NCBI RefSeq assembly: GCF_029625905.1
Contig: NZ_JARTLM010000003.1
Location: forward strand, 1-64,000
From: Hydrogenovibrio sp. 3SP14C1
GTDB lineage: Bacteria > Pseudomonadota > Gammaproteobacteria > Thiomicrospirales > Thiomicrospiraceae
Direction: 5' to 3'
Length of the DNA: 64,000 bases
Part shown: one piece after another, positions 37,958 to 46,676 of the stretch
Layout of the letters: each line of letters starts with the position of its first letter
Numbering within the stretch: the stretch's first letter is position 1
Position numbers and translations under genes: made by a program
Notes under the pieces: generated by a model
Told to the model about the DNA's origin: nothing
Database searches by the model: none
What the model saw: only the letters and a program-made list of their open reading frames with translations

Positions 37958-37987
37958 AAATGCCCTTACAATTTAAGGGCATTTTTG
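37958..37987 (+). terminator. Terminator after cbbO2
   Basis: AAATGCCCTTA pairs with TAAGGGCATTT across a CAATT loop (37958-37985), followed by T. It ends the form II module just ahead of the carbonic anhydrase gene. Confidence 0.88.
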
Positions 37988-38021
37988 TATCCCCAAAACA
38001 ACTTCTCCAAAAGGATTCTTA

Positions 38022-38678
38022 ATGTGCCATCAATGTGACTGCGATACATCAATCGAGCAGCTGTTACAAAACAACCGTGATTGGGTGGATGAAATCAACG
38101 CCATTCGTCCCGACTTTTTTGAAACCCTATCTCACCAACAAAAACCCGAATATCTCTGGATAGGTTGCTCCGATAGCCGAGTTCCTGCAAACGAGCTGGT
38201 TAAGATGGATCCAGGAACTATTTTTGTTCACCGAAACATCGCCAACCTCGTCAACTCAAGTGACATGAATGTCCTTTCTGTTATTCAATACGCGGTGGAG
38301 ATTCTAAAGGTCAAGCACATCATTGTGAACGGGCATTACGGCTGTGGCGGCGTCATCGCATCAATGGAAGAACACAATCCCAGTCTGATCGACCACTGGG
38401 TGCGTCCCATCCGTAAGTATTATCAACGCAAACAAACGGAACTGGATGCTCTGCCTTATGAAGAAAGAGTGAATCGGTTGTGTGAAATCAACGTGGTGGA
38501 GCAAGTTCGCAACATTTGTCATGTACCAGCGGTCAGAAACGCATGGAAAAAAGGACAACATCTAGCCATTCACGGCTTTATTTACAATATTAAAGATGGC
38601 CGTTTGAAAAATTTGAATGTCAGCATTGACGATATTGAATCGGCTGAAAAAGCGGTCTTAAGAGCAACCGATAGCTAA
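38022..38678 (+). CDS. can: Beta-class carbonic anhydrase
   Basis: Zinc enzyme interconverting CO2 and bicarbonate. 218 residues. Zinc ligands and catalytic pair are visible in YLWIGCSDSRVPANELV (Cys and Asp-Arg, about residue 49-53) and IIVNGHYGCGGVIASM (His and Cys, about 105-108). FVHRNIANLV and CEINVVEQVRNI are typical of the E. coli Can branch. The N-terminus MCHQCDCDTS has a C-x2-C-x-C cluster absent from E. coli Can. Placement after the form II RuBisCO module suggests supply of CO2 to CbbM, although a terminator separates them. Convergent with the next gene. Confidence 0.95.
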   Translation: MCHQCDCDTSIEQLLQNNRDWVDEINAIRPDFFETLSHQQKPEYLWIGCSDSRVPANELVKMDPGTIFVHRNIANLVNSSDMNVLSVIQYAVEILKVKHIIVNGHYGCGGVIASMEEHNPSLIDHWVRPIRKYYQRKQTELDALPYEERVNRLCEINVVEQVRNICHVPAVRNAWKKGQHLAIHGFIYNIKDGRLKNLNVSIDDIESAEKAVLRATDS

Positions 38679-38681
38679 AAC

Positions 38682-39089
38682 TTAACTGTCTTTTCCAGCC
38701 AGAAATGCTTGCATTAACGCTTGGTGCATCTTAGAGTTTTCTTCCAAAGACGCGCCAAGAATATTTTCTGAAATCTGATTAAGTTGCGTAAAGGCTTGCT
38801 CAGCCAGCCAGTACTGTTTGAAGCCATTAAAATCGAATGTGCCGATTTCTGGATCCCAAAATTTTTCCGCACGGCCTGTCGGTGACTCAAACTCGATCTC
38901 TGACACCTCCATCACTTCCAGCTCATAAGAATAAGACCCAATTTGATTTTCCTGTGCAATGATCTTCACCAGATCGGGTAAAGTTTCTTCCCCTCTTTTC
39001 GCCCAATCGTCTAAATCAATGCGACTACTCGGTTCAAAGGCCTGACCTTTAAAATGAAACGGAATTTTAGCAACAATACTGTTTTTCAA
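38682..39089 (-). CDS. Uncharacterised 135-aa protein
   Basis: I do not recognise the family. It is acidic and soluble, begins KIPFHFKGQAFEPSSRIDLD, contains YELEVMEVSEIEFESPTG in the middle and ends in helices (EQAFTQLNQISENILGASLE). The stop lies 3 bases from the convergent carbonic anhydrase stop. It appears monocistronic, with its promoter between 39090 and the sulfur transporter gene. That 200-base gap holds AT-rich sequence and a TATAAT at about 39259 for the rightward gene. Confidence 0.75.
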   Translation of the reverse strand: MKNSIVAKIPFHFKGQAFEPSSRIDLDDWAKRGEETLPDLVKIIAQENQIGSYSYELEVMEVSEIEFESPTGRAEKFWDPEIGTFDFNGFKQYWLAEQAFTQLNQISENILGASLEENSKMHQALMQAFLAGKDS

Positions 39090-39289
39090 AATGCATCCTC
39101 AACGGCTTTCAAATCAAATAAATACAAGGGCATTATTATAGCAACCCACTTTTAATTTAAACCAAATATTAGCATATAAAAATATTAGCGATTCTTGGCA
39201 TAATAAAAGGCAATAGCAACATAAACAGAATGATTTTTTGATCTGGGATTAACCCTCTATAATGCCGTTCAAACAAGGAATTTTACCCT

Positions 39290-40447
39290 ATGAACCGCAT
39301 ACTGTTTTTTTACCCTCTTCAAAAATCATTCGCCTTGATTTTGCTCATGCCGCTGCTGGCAATGAGTCTTGTTTTGGCGCAAACCAATGTAGCACTTTTT
39401 TTAGTCGGTGCTTTGTTGGGTGCCAGCCTAAACTATTTTCAATTTGGCTTTCGAACCTGTTCACACCAGTTGTTAACGCAAGGTAGAACTTTGGGCATCC
39501 GAGCGGTTCTGTGGATGCTTGCATTAAGCAGCGTGCTCTTTTTTATATTGCTCAGCATTGGCTCCATTAATGGGCAGCCCATGACGGGATTTGTGCAACC
39601 GCTCAGTTTATCCGTGGTGGCCGGCGCTTTTATGTTTGGGGTCGGAATGCAACTGGCAAACGGCTGTACATCAGGCACCTTCAACAAGTTAGGGCAATTA
39701 CAACCCCTCTCGCTCAGCAGCTTTATTTTTCTGCTGATCGGAGGCACGTTAGCCGCTTACCATAACGAATTTTGGCGTTCGGTTCCAACACTGCCCCCCG
39801 TATCCGTCCTTGAGCAGTTTGGGTTACTCTCAGGTCTGGTCATTCAACTCGGGTTTATTGCCCTACTTTATTGGCTCGCCATAATCAAAGAACAAAATAA
39901 TTTTACGGAAGTCAGTCAACTGACTCACAGCTCTTTTTGGAAAATATCAGATTGGCACCCATGGCTAAAAGCAGGACTGTTATTAGCCGCACTCAATGCC
40001 CTTCTATTAGTTTTAAGCGGCCAACCTTGGTCAATCGCAAATGTCTTTCCTTACTGGGGGTTAAAAATCAGTGATGGCTTAAATTTACCTGTGGATTGGC
40101 AGTTCTGGTCTTATGGGATCAGCCATGCAAACCGCTTAGAAAGTGCCGTCCTACAAGACACCGTCAGTTTAACCACCTTGGGTTTAATTTTTGGTGCGCT
40201 GCTCGTCACGTTATTGGCCAAAAACACGCAACAAGAAGCTACCCAATTTACCATTAAACCTCATCTGTTTGCAGTGGTCGGCGGCTTCATAATGGGCTAC
40301 GGATCGGTCATTGCCTTTGGATGTAACATTGGTGCCTTTTTCAGTGGCATCGGTTCAGGAAGTTTGCATGGTTGGTTATGGGCCATCGCCGCGTTAGCCG
40401 GCAACGGCATTGGCATTGCTTTGAAACAACAATGGGAAAAGCATTAA
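39290..40447 (+). CDS. YeeE/YedE family sulfur-compound transporter
   Basis: Polytopic inner-membrane protein of 385 residues with about ten hydrophobic helices. Two repeats of the family motif are seen: GVGMQLANGCTSGTFNKLGQ at about residue 118-137 and MGYGSVIAFGCNIGAFFSGI near residue 345-365, each with the Cys shown in thiosulfate carriers (TsuA) to pass the substrate. Uptake of thiosulfate or another sulfur compound fits a sulfur oxidiser. No TsuB/SirA partner is adjacent. Its last four bases overlap the end of the convergent Cys-rich gene. Confidence 0.88.
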   Translation: MNRILFFYPLQKSFALILLMPLLAMSLVLAQTNVALFLVGALLGASLNYFQFGFRTCSHQLLTQGRTLGIRAVLWMLALSSVLFFILLSIGSINGQPMTGFVQPLSLSVVAGAFMFGVGMQLANGCTSGTFNKLGQLQPLSLSSFIFLLIGGTLAAYHNEFWRSVPTLPPVSVLEQFGLLSGLVIQLGFIALLYWLAIIKEQNNFTEVSQLTHSSFWKISDWHPWLKAGLLLAALNALLLVLSGQPWSIANVFPYWGLKISDGLNLPVDWQFWSYGISHANRLESAVLQDTVSLTTLGLIFGALLVTLLAKNTQQEATQFTIKPHLFAVVGGFIMGYGSVIAFGCNIGAFFSGIGSGSLHGWLWAIAALAGNGIGIALKQQWEKH

Positions 40448-40698
40448 TGTCCATTCAGTGATAGGGCAATGGAATGGAAAGGCGTTATAGACCTTTCCTC
40501 TTTTACCCCGCAAACATCCTGCATTTCACAGTCAGAACACACTTTTTTGACACAATTCTTCAAACAAATTTGCTGAATTAACTCTTTTGCTTCGGCATTT
40601 AAAGCATGAATGTCCGCCCCGCAAATGTCGCCTTTTTGCATCAACTCTACTAACTTATCTCGCTCCAATCCAATGTAAACCCGATCATTCTTCTCCAT
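40444..40698 (-). CDS. Small cysteine-rich protein, 84 aa
   Basis: Unknown. The central segment IQQICLKNCVKKVCSDCEMQ is followed by DVCGVKEE, giving the Cys spacing C-x3-C-x4-C-x2-C-x5-C; a further Cys sits at GDICGAD. This suggests binding of a metal or Fe-S cluster. No signal peptide. Reads leftward and shares the intergenic region 40699-40898, which holds a 23-bp palindrome and a Fur box, with the rightward operon, so it may be controlled together with it. AGGCGAAATGG precedes the start. Confidence 0.65.
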   Translation of the reverse strand: MEKNDRVYIGLERDKLVELMQKGDICGADIHALNAEAKELIQQICLKNCVKKVCSDCEMQDVCGVKEERSITPFHSIALSLNGH

Positions 40699-40773
40699 TT
40701 CGCCTCCCTTCTGTTGATAAAAGACTCTTCTTAATCCTTATTATTCTCTCACTACTTACCAATAAAAACAAAC

Positions 40774-40830
40774 ATACAAACAATAATTGTTTGTATTTAT
40801 ATTGACATTAAAAACACTCTTCTTTAACAT
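40774..40830 (+). promoter_or_regulatory. 23-bp perfect palindrome next to a sigma70 promoter
   Basis: ATACAAACAAT (40774-40784), a central A, and ATTGTTTGTAT (40786-40796) form a perfect 11+1+11 palindrome. Five bases downstream is TTGACA (40802-40807), 17 bases before TAACAT (40825-40830), a good promoter for the rightward operon. A dimeric regulator binding just upstream of -35 is the simple reading; as it lies between divergent genes it may serve both. Confidence 0.65.
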
Positions 40831-40853
40831 CCCTGTTTGAAGTTATTAATAAC

Positions 40854-40872
40854 GATTCTCATAATCATTACG
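40854..40872 (+). promoter_or_regulatory. Fur box upstream of the flavin-protein operon
   Basis: GATTCTCATAATCATTACG matches 14 of 19 positions of the Fur consensus, including the whole ATAATCATTA core. It lies between the predicted -10 and the start codon at 40899, where bound Fur-Fe would block transcription. Iron limitation should therefore switch the operon on. Confidence 0.7.
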
Positions 40873-40898
40873 ATATTAAAATAATATAAGGTGTCAAA

Positions 40899-41786
40899 AT
40901 GAAAAAATACTTAAAAGTCTCAAGTCTTGCTTTTCTTTTCAGTTTTAGCGCTTCCACTGTGTACGCCGATGAAAACTTGCTTGGCTATACAACAGGTGCC
41001 GAAACACTGCCTCAAGGTGCTAAAGAAGCTTATTTATGGATCACTCATCATGGTGATAAAAGAAGAGGATCCTATTCATCTCAAGCCATTCGAGGCGAAC
41101 TTGAGTATGGATTAACAAATCGAACTTCCATCGCGGGCTATATCAACGGTTATCGCCATGATTACAATTGTGGCGTCGGCTGTGCCGGCCCGGTTGGAGA
41201 TGAAGAAATATCCGGCAGCAAAAATAGCTTTGCCATCAGCGGCATGTCAGCCGAGATTAAACATATGGTTCTTTCGCCTTATGCAGATGGGTTTGGGTTA
41301 TCTCTGTATGGAGAACTGACTTACGACACCGTCGATAGCATCACCGGTGCAGAAGGTCAGGGGTATGAATTGGAAACAAAACTCATTACGCAAAAACCCT
41401 ATATGGACGGCCAATTACAATGGGTGACCAACCTTGAGTTAGAAATGGAGTACTGGAAAGATAGTGGGCAGAGCGCTTATGAAACCGCCTTGGCACCCAG
41501 ACTTCGTACAGGTGTATCTTATCGATTTGTACCTAATTGGTATGTAGGGGTTGAAGGTTGGGTCGACCAAGAAATGCTTGATCCAACTGTGGGAAGCTGG
41601 GAATTTGATCATTGGGATGCCTTTGCCGGACCATCGCTTCATTATGGTTCCAAAGACTGGTGGGCAACATTCACCTATGTTCAACAGTTATCAGGCACAG
41701 ATGAAAGCGCAAACAACACCAATGGACTGCATTTAGCAGATCATGAAAAATATGAAGCGCGCTTGAAAATCGGCTACAACTTCTAG
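40899..41786 (+). CDS. Outer-membrane beta-barrel protein of an iron-regulated operon
   Basis: 295 residues with signal peptide cut after STVYA and a C-terminus KIGYNF ending in Phe, as for outer-membrane barrels. The middle shows alternating amphipathic strands (SIAGYINGYRHD, FGLSLYGELTYDT, WYVGVEGWVDQE). A Cys pair occurs in YNCGVGCAGPVG at about residue 90. I think it belongs to DUF6662, but that is not verified. It is the first of four genes that include an FMN-binding protein and ApbE. Function could be uptake or exposure of a redox or iron substrate; unproven. Confidence 0.75.
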   Translation: MKKYLKVSSLAFLFSFSASTVYADENLLGYTTGAETLPQGAKEAYLWITHHGDKRRGSYSSQAIRGELEYGLTNRTSIAGYINGYRHDYNCGVGCAGPVGDEEISGSKNSFAISGMSAEIKHMVLSPYADGFGLSLYGELTYDTVDSITGAEGQGYELETKLITQKPYMDGQLQWVTNLELEMEYWKDSGQSAYETALAPRLRTGVSYRFVPNWYVGVEGWVDQEMLDPTVGSWEFDHWDAFAGPSLHYGSKDWWATFTYVQQLSGTDESANNTNGLHLADHEKYEARLKIGYNF

Positions 41787-41836
41787 GATTTTGGCGGCGC
41801 TTTGAAAGCGCCTTAAGTCATTCAAGGAATTCGTCA

Positions 41837-42376
41837 ATGAAACAACTTATACCGATACTAGGGCTTCCGATCCTTTGTGCAAGTCCAATTGCCTATGCGG
41901 TGGAATATTTAAATGAAGACCAAGCCCAGGTGGCTTTATTTGGACAACAGGCCTCGTTCACCCCAACTCTCATCAAACTAAATGAAGAGCAACGAGATCA
42001 AATAGAAGCCATCAGTGACGTCCGTCAGCGTTGGAAAACACAAAAAGCTTGGAAAGCCTTCACTCCTGAGAAAGATTTTCTCGGCTGGGTCATTATCGAT
42101 AAAGTCATCGGAAAACATGAATTCATAACCTATGCGACAGCCATATCACCCGAAGGAAAAGTTCTAGGCATTGAAATTATGGACTACCGTGAAACTTACG
42201 GCGGAGAAGTGCGGCAGGCTGAGTGGCGAAATCATTTTGTCGGTGCCGATAAAACGCACCCTTTAGAGCTGACTGAAGACATCCCTAATATCAGTGGTGC
42301 GACACTGTCTTGCCGGAATGTCACAAATGGGGTTAAACGCTTACTTGCACTGTATGAGGTGGCACTCAAGCCATGA
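41837..42376 (+). CDS. Periplasmic FMN-binding domain protein
   Basis: 179 residues, signal peptide ending ASPIAYAVEY. The C-terminal half is an FMN-binding domain: ISPEGKVLGIEIMDYRETYG, then DIPNISGATLSCRNVTNGVK. The SGAT(L)S motif is where ApbE links FMN covalently to Thr. The next gene, overlapping by four bases, is apbE itself, which supports flavinylation. Likely an electron carrier outside the inner membrane. It begins 50 bases after the barrel gene with AAGGAATTCG as ribosome site. Confidence 0.88.
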   Translation: MKQLIPILGLPILCASPIAYAVEYLNEDQAQVALFGQQASFTPTLIKLNEEQRDQIEAISDVRQRWKTQKAWKAFTPEKDFLGWVIIDKVIGKHEFITYATAISPEGKVLGIEIMDYRETYGGEVRQAEWRNHFVGADKTHPLELTEDIPNISGATLSCRNVTNGVKRLLALYEVALKP

Positions 42377-43206
42377 CACCAACACTTGCCAAGAGAATGA
42401 GACCGATACTCGGAACCTTTGTTGAAATCGGTGCGTTTATGCACGACCAGAAAGAAAGCGTTTTAAACCAGGTATTCAACAAAATAGAATGCATTCATAA
42501 TCAAATGAGTTTTCACGATCCCAATAGCGCACTGTCAATCCTCAACAAGTCACCTGGTAAATGGATCGACTTGCCGAATGAAACGCTCTCAGTTATGCGC
42601 AAAGCCAAACAGCTGAGTTTGGATTCCGACCATCTTTTTAACTGCACGCTTGGTGGGTATCTGGTAACGAAAAACATACTCCCGAACCACTTCGTGCATT
42701 CTTTTGAACCGAGCGGCAAAGCATCGGATATTGAGATACGAACTCATCAGGCCCGACTCACAGCGCCCGTTTTAATCTCGCTGGACGGGATTGCAAAAGG
42801 GTACGCCGTCGATCTAGCCATTGACATTATGAAACAACATAATATTGTGGCGGGTTGGGTAAATGCCGGCGGTGATCTGAAAGTCTTTGGAGACCTGACA
42901 TTGCCTGTCAGCCAACGCCAGAAACAAGCAAGCCTTCAGCCGCTTGTTCAACTCAACAACCAAGCCTTGGCTTCTTCAGAAGTTCACTCTCAAAGCAATG
43001 CACGCTTTCCCGGTCAGATTATTGATAACACAGGCCTACAGCCAAAACCAGGGGTTATCAGCGTCATGGCAAAAGACACCTGGTTAGCAGACGGATTAAC
43101 CAAAGTTTTGGCCTTGCAACCTGAATCAGAACGATATGCAACGGCAAAACGCTTTAATGCGAAATACCTCTCTTCTTCAGCGTCAACCAACAGGACTACT
43201 TTATGA
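42373..43206 (+). CDS. apbE: FAD:protein FMN transferase
   Basis: Transfers FMN from FAD to Thr of target proteins in the periplasm. 277 residues; ends slightly short of the ~330 usual. Seen: MGTFVEIGA-type start RMRPILGTFVEIGAFMH, NQMSFHDPNSALSILNKSPG, SLDGIAKGYAVDLAIDIMKQ with the flavin-binding motif at about residue 137, and GWVNAGGDLKVFG at about 160, plus VMAKDTWLADGLTKVL near the end. No clear signal peptide or lipobox at the chosen start; export may use an alternative start or be absent. Overlaps both neighbours by four bases. Confidence 0.9.
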   Translation: MTPTLAKRMRPILGTFVEIGAFMHDQKESVLNQVFNKIECIHNQMSFHDPNSALSILNKSPGKWIDLPNETLSVMRKAKQLSLDSDHLFNCTLGGYLVTKNILPNHFVHSFEPSGKASDIEIRTHQARLTAPVLISLDGIAKGYAVDLAIDIMKQHNIVAGWVNAGGDLKVFGDLTLPVSQRQKQASLQPLVQLNNQALASSEVHSQSNARFPGQIIDNTGLQPKPGVISVMAKDTWLADGLTKVLALQPESERYATAKRFNAKYLSSSASTNRTTL

Positions 43207-43664
43207 ACGGTTATCCTAAACACTTTTTATTTTTTGTATTCGCCCTGATGATCGTATTGTTAATCAGTGGCATCCTTTTAGTGCCTGCTTTTTTGTTTTT
43301 CCGAATGGAATCCGACATCGAATGGCTAATGAGTTTTCCCTTTTCCAGCGGCCATTTAAGGCAAACCACCACCATGCTGCACGCCATATCCGGCTGGCTG
43401 ATGGTTTGGTTAATCGGCGCCATCTGGACAATCCATATCCGATCACACTGGCGACGACATGAAAACCGCCTCAGCGGCACCTTTTTCAGTAGTGTATGGG
43501 CCATTCTCATTGTCAGCAGCTTAGGTATCTATTACTTTGGCGACCCTGACTTATCAACACTCAGCAGCCTAATACACGTCAGTCTTGGATTACTGGTTCC
43601 CTTTGCTTTGCTAGCGCATCGAAAAACAGGCCGAAAAAGTCTTCAAAAGACCCCATCATCATAA
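43203..43664 (+). CDS. Four-helix membrane protein, probable b-type cytochrome
   Basis: 153 residues with four predicted helices: about 8-30, 58-80, 95-115 and 122-142. Helix 2 (TTMLHAISGWLMVWLIGAIW followed by TIHIRSHW) and helix 4 (LIHVSLGLLVPFALLAHRK) each contain two His about 14 residues apart, the arrangement of two bis-His hemes in small cytochromes b. I infer that it passes electrons from the quinone pool to the flavinylated protein. Resembles PepSY/DUF4405-type reductase subunits but is not assigned. Last gene of the Fur-box operon. Confidence 0.7.
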   Translation: MNGYPKHFLFFVFALMIVLLISGILLVPAFLFFRMESDIEWLMSFPFSSGHLRQTTTMLHAISGWLMVWLIGAIWTIHIRSHWRRHENRLSGTFFSSVWAILIVSSLGIYYFGDPDLSTLSSLIHVSLGLLVPFALLAHRKTGRKSLQKTPSS

Positions 43665-43688
43665 AAATAGCCAGGCCTGGCTAAAATT
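43663..43688. terminator. Palindromic hairpin after the flavin operon
   Basis: AGCCAGGCCTGGCT (43669-43682), with core CCAGGCCTGG at 43671-43680, begins a few bases after the stop codon. On the plus strand the stem is followed by AAAATTT and not a good T-run; on the minus strand ATTTTT follows. It can serve as a second terminator for clpB. Confidence 0.7.
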
Positions 43689-43695
43689 TAGGCAT

Positions 43696-43731
43696 AAAAA
43701 AACCGCGCTGTTGTCACCAACAGAGCGGTTA
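43696..43731 (-). terminator. Terminator of clpB
   Basis: AACCGCGCTGTTG (43701-43713) pairs with CAACAGAGCGGTT (43718-43730) with one mismatch; on the minus strand seven T follow. It lies about 40 bases beyond the clpB stop. Confidence 0.9.
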
Positions 43732-43770
43732 ATAAGCTACTACTATTTCGTTATTTAACGCGAAATGACG

Positions 43771-46335
43771 TTAATGAAAATCAATTTCACCGTCCGTCAA
43801 ACCAACATGGACGGTATCGCCTGCGACAAACTCGCCTTTTAACAAACGTTGCGCCAATGGGTTTTCCACCATTTGTTGCACCGAGCGTTTTAAAGGACGG
43901 GCGCCATAGACGGGATCAAACCCAGCTTCAGCGATTTTATCCAACACGGCGTCGGATAACTCCAGGCTCAAATCATTGTCCGCTAAGCGCTGACGTAAAT
44001 GGTTCAACTGGATGTCGGCAATCGAACGAATCTGTGCCTTATCCAATGGATGGAACACCACAATATCATCAATTCGGTTAACAAACTCAGGACGGAAATG
44101 ACTTCCGACGACATCCATCACATCTCGCTTCATTTCCTCATAGGTCGCTTGTCCGGTTTTTTCCTGAATAATCTGAGACCCAAGATTCGACGTCATCACA
44201 ATCACGGTATTTTTAAAGTCTACCGTGCGACCTTGACCATCGGTTAATCGACCATCATCCAAGACCTGTAACAAAATATTAAAGACATCCGGGTGGGCTT
44301 TTTCGACCTCGTCCAGCAAAATAACGGAATAAGGTTTACGGCGAACCGCTTCTGTCAAATAACCACCCTGCTCATAACCTACATAGCCTGGAGGAGCACC
44401 AATCAAACGTGCCACCGAGTGTTTTTCCATAAATTCAGACATATCCAAACGTACAATGGCATCTTGCGTGTCGAATAAAAAATCCGCCAAGGCCTTAGTC
44501 AGCTCGGTTTTACCAACCCCTGTCGGCCCTAAGAACAAGAAAGAGCCATTTGGACGATTTGGATCGGACAAACCTGCGCGCGAGCGTCGAATCGCATCGG
44601 AGACGGCTGTCACGGCTTCGTTTTGCCCAATCACTTTCGCCCCAATCGCTTCTTCCATGCGCAGCAATTTATCACGCTCGCCTTCCAGCATTCTGGAAAT
44701 CGGAATACCCGTCCAACGCGCGACCACTTCAGCGATTTCTTCTTCGGTAACCTTGTTTCGCAACAAGTGCATTTGACCGTCTTCTTCGCCTTCGGCTTCT
44801 TCCGCAGCTTTGATTTTGGCTTCCAAATCCGGAATCACCCCATACTGAAGCTCGGACATTTTGCCCAAGTTCCCTTCTCGGTGTGCCGCTTCCATCTCGA
44901 TTCTGGCTTTATCCAGTTCTTCTTTATACTGTTTCGCCCCCTGAAGAGCGGCTTTATCTTTCTTCCAAATTTCTTCTAAATCAGCATACTCTTTTTCCAT
45001 TTCATCAATGGATTCTTGCAGCACACCCAAGCGTTTTTTCGATGCCTCGTCTTTTTCCTTTTTCAAGGCTTCACGCTCAATCTTTAACTGAATCAAACGT
45101 CGATCCAAGCGATCCATTTCTTCCGGCTTGGAGTCAATCTCCATACGAATGCGTGAAGCTGCTTCATCGATCAAATCAATCGCTTTATCCGGTAACTGAC
45201 GATCCGTGATATAGCGTTGCGATAAATGGGCGGCAGCAATGATGGCCGGATCGCTAATCGCGACCCCGTGATGCACCTCATAACGCTCTTTCAAACCACG
45301 CAAAATCGCAATGGTATCTTCTTCAGACGGTTCATCGACAATCACTTTTTGGAAACGACGTTCCAAGGCAGCATCTTTTTCAATATTTTCGCGATACTCA
45401 TCCAAAGTCGTCGCCCCAATACAGTGAAGCTCACCCCGCGCCAGGGCAGGCTTCAACATATTGCCGGCATCCATCGACCCTTCGGTTTTACCGGCACCGA
45501 CCATGGTATGAATTTCATCGATAAAGAGAATGACCGAGCCTTCTTGTTTTTCCAAATCCTTTAACAACGATTTTAGACGCTCTTCAAACTCACCACGGTA
45601 CTTCGCTCCGGCCAACAGCCCGGCCAAATCGAGCGACAATAAACGTTTGTTCTTCAAGCCTTCCGGCACTTCCCCATTCACAATACGCTGTGCCAGTCCT
45701 TCTACAATCGCTGTTTTACCGACCCCTGGTTCCCCGATTAAAACAGGGTTGTTTTTGGTTCGGCGCTGTAGCACTTGAATCGAACGACGAATTTCGTCAT
45801 CTCGCCCAATGACTGGGTCGAGTTTCCCGCTTCGAGCACGTTCGGTTAAATCTAACGTATATTTATCCAGAGCTTGTCTGTTTTCTTCTGCATTTTGATC
45901 TTGCACGCTTTCGCCCCCTCTGACCTGTTCAATGGCTGATTCAATAGCTTGCTCGGTTGCCCCGGCATTTTTTAAAAGCTCTTTAACAGGATCACTCGAT
46001 TGTAACGCCGCCAGATAAAACAGTTCGCTCGCAATGTACGAGTCCCCTTTTTTCTGTGCCATTTGATCCATTAAATTTAAAACGCGTCCACCACTTTGTG
46101 ACAACTGGACATCGCCGCCTGCACCCGACACTTTTGGCAAGGTTTGTAATTTTTCATCCACGCTTTGCTTTAACTGCGCCACATTGACTCCCGCCAATTG
46201 TAGCAACGAGGTTTGCTCAGCCAATAAAGCCGACAGGATATGCAGCGGCTCAATAAATTGATTTCCTAGCCCAAGTGCAATGGATTGCGCCTGGCCTAAA
46301 GCTGACTGGAATTGAGAGGTAAACTTATCCATCAT
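43771..46335 (-). CDS. clpB: ATP-dependent disaggregase ClpB
   Basis: Hexameric AAA+ chaperone that dissolves protein aggregates together with DnaK. 854 residues. N-domain [20 protein letters not shown] (3-22); first ATPase with Walker [16 protein letters not shown] at about 205; the coiled-coil middle domain about 400-530, rich in Lys/Glu; second ATPase [16 protein letters not shown] at about 605; C-terminal [18 protein letters not shown]. Two adjacent ATG codons at 46335 and 46332; AAGGAG lies about 9 bases before the first. A sigma32-like promoter is found upstream. Confidence 0.97.
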   Translation of the reverse strand: MMDKFTSQFQSALGQAQSIALGLGNQFIEPLHILSALLAEQTSLLQLAGVNVAQLKQSVDEKLQTLPKVSGAGGDVQLSQSGGRVLNLMDQMAQKKGDSYIASELFYLAALQSSDPVKELLKNAGATEQAIESAIEQVRGGESVQDQNAEENRQALDKYTLDLTERARSGKLDPVIGRDDEIRRSIQVLQRRTKNNPVLIGEPGVGKTAIVEGLAQRIVNGEVPEGLKNKRLLSLDLAGLLAGAKYRGEFEERLKSLLKDLEKQEGSVILFIDEIHTMVGAGKTEGSMDAGNMLKPALARGELHCIGATTLDEYRENIEKDAALERRFQKVIVDEPSEEDTIAILRGLKERYEVHHGVAISDPAIIAAAHLSQRYITDRQLPDKAIDLIDEAASRIRMEIDSKPEEMDRLDRRLIQLKIEREALKKEKDEASKKRLGVLQESIDEMEKEYADLEEIWKKDKAALQGAKQYKEELDKARIEMEAAHREGNLGKMSELQYGVIPDLEAKIKAAEEAEGEEDGQMHLLRNKVTEEEIAEVVARWTGIPISRMLEGERDKLLRMEEAIGAKVIGQNEAVTAVSDAIRRSRAGLSDPNRPNGSFLFLGPTGVGKTELTKALADFLFDTQDAIVRLDMSEFMEKHSVARLIGAPPGYVGYEQGGYLTEAVRRKPYSVILLDEVEKAHPDVFNILLQVLDDGRLTDGQGRTVDFKNTVIVMTSNLGSQIIQEKTGQATYEEMKRDVMDVVGSHFRPEFVNRIDDIVVFHPLDKAQIRSIADIQLNHLRQRLADNDLSLELSDAVLDKIAEAGFDPVYGARPLKRSVQQMVENPLAQRLLKGEFVAGDTVHVGLTDGEIDFH

Positions 46336-46404
46336 TGTTAAAAAACTCCTTAAAGTTATACTAGGTAACTTACTAACATATAAGTATTATTTCGTTACTT
46401 AGAA

Positions 46405-46431
46405 CATATGGATTAAAAAAACATTTTCAAG
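46405..46431 (-). promoter_or_regulatory. Sigma32-type heat-shock promoter of clpB
   Basis: On the minus strand CTTGAAA (46425-46431) is followed after 13 bases by CCATATG, preceded by AT, matching the heat-shock pattern CTTGAAA-N13-15-CCCCATNT except in the first two -10 bases. It is about 75 bases before the clpB start. The rest of the 341-base gap 46336-46676 is AT-rich, contains the inverted pair CTATTCA/TGAATAG around 46593-46635, and holds no gene. Confidence 0.7.
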
Positions 46432-46676
46432 CGACCTGGGTAAACAAACTTGAATAAACTTTAAATAACAGTTAAAAACCAACTAGTCATTATTACTAAA
46501 CAAATAGATAATCGTCAATTTTCTACTAAGATAAAATAACAATAAAAAAACTTAATAATGTAGCTTAAATACGTTTAAATATTCTTAAATAACCTATTCA
46601 AGACACAACAACGTTGCTTTCGTTTCTGAATAGAGCTTTCTCACATAAAATGATTTAATCAGGTCAGGTTCCCGCT

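Noticed and set aside
43850-45780. Several open frames on the plus strand inside clpB
   Set aside because: They are antisense to a complete, well-conserved clpB, have no ribosome sites or family features, and reflect its codon use.
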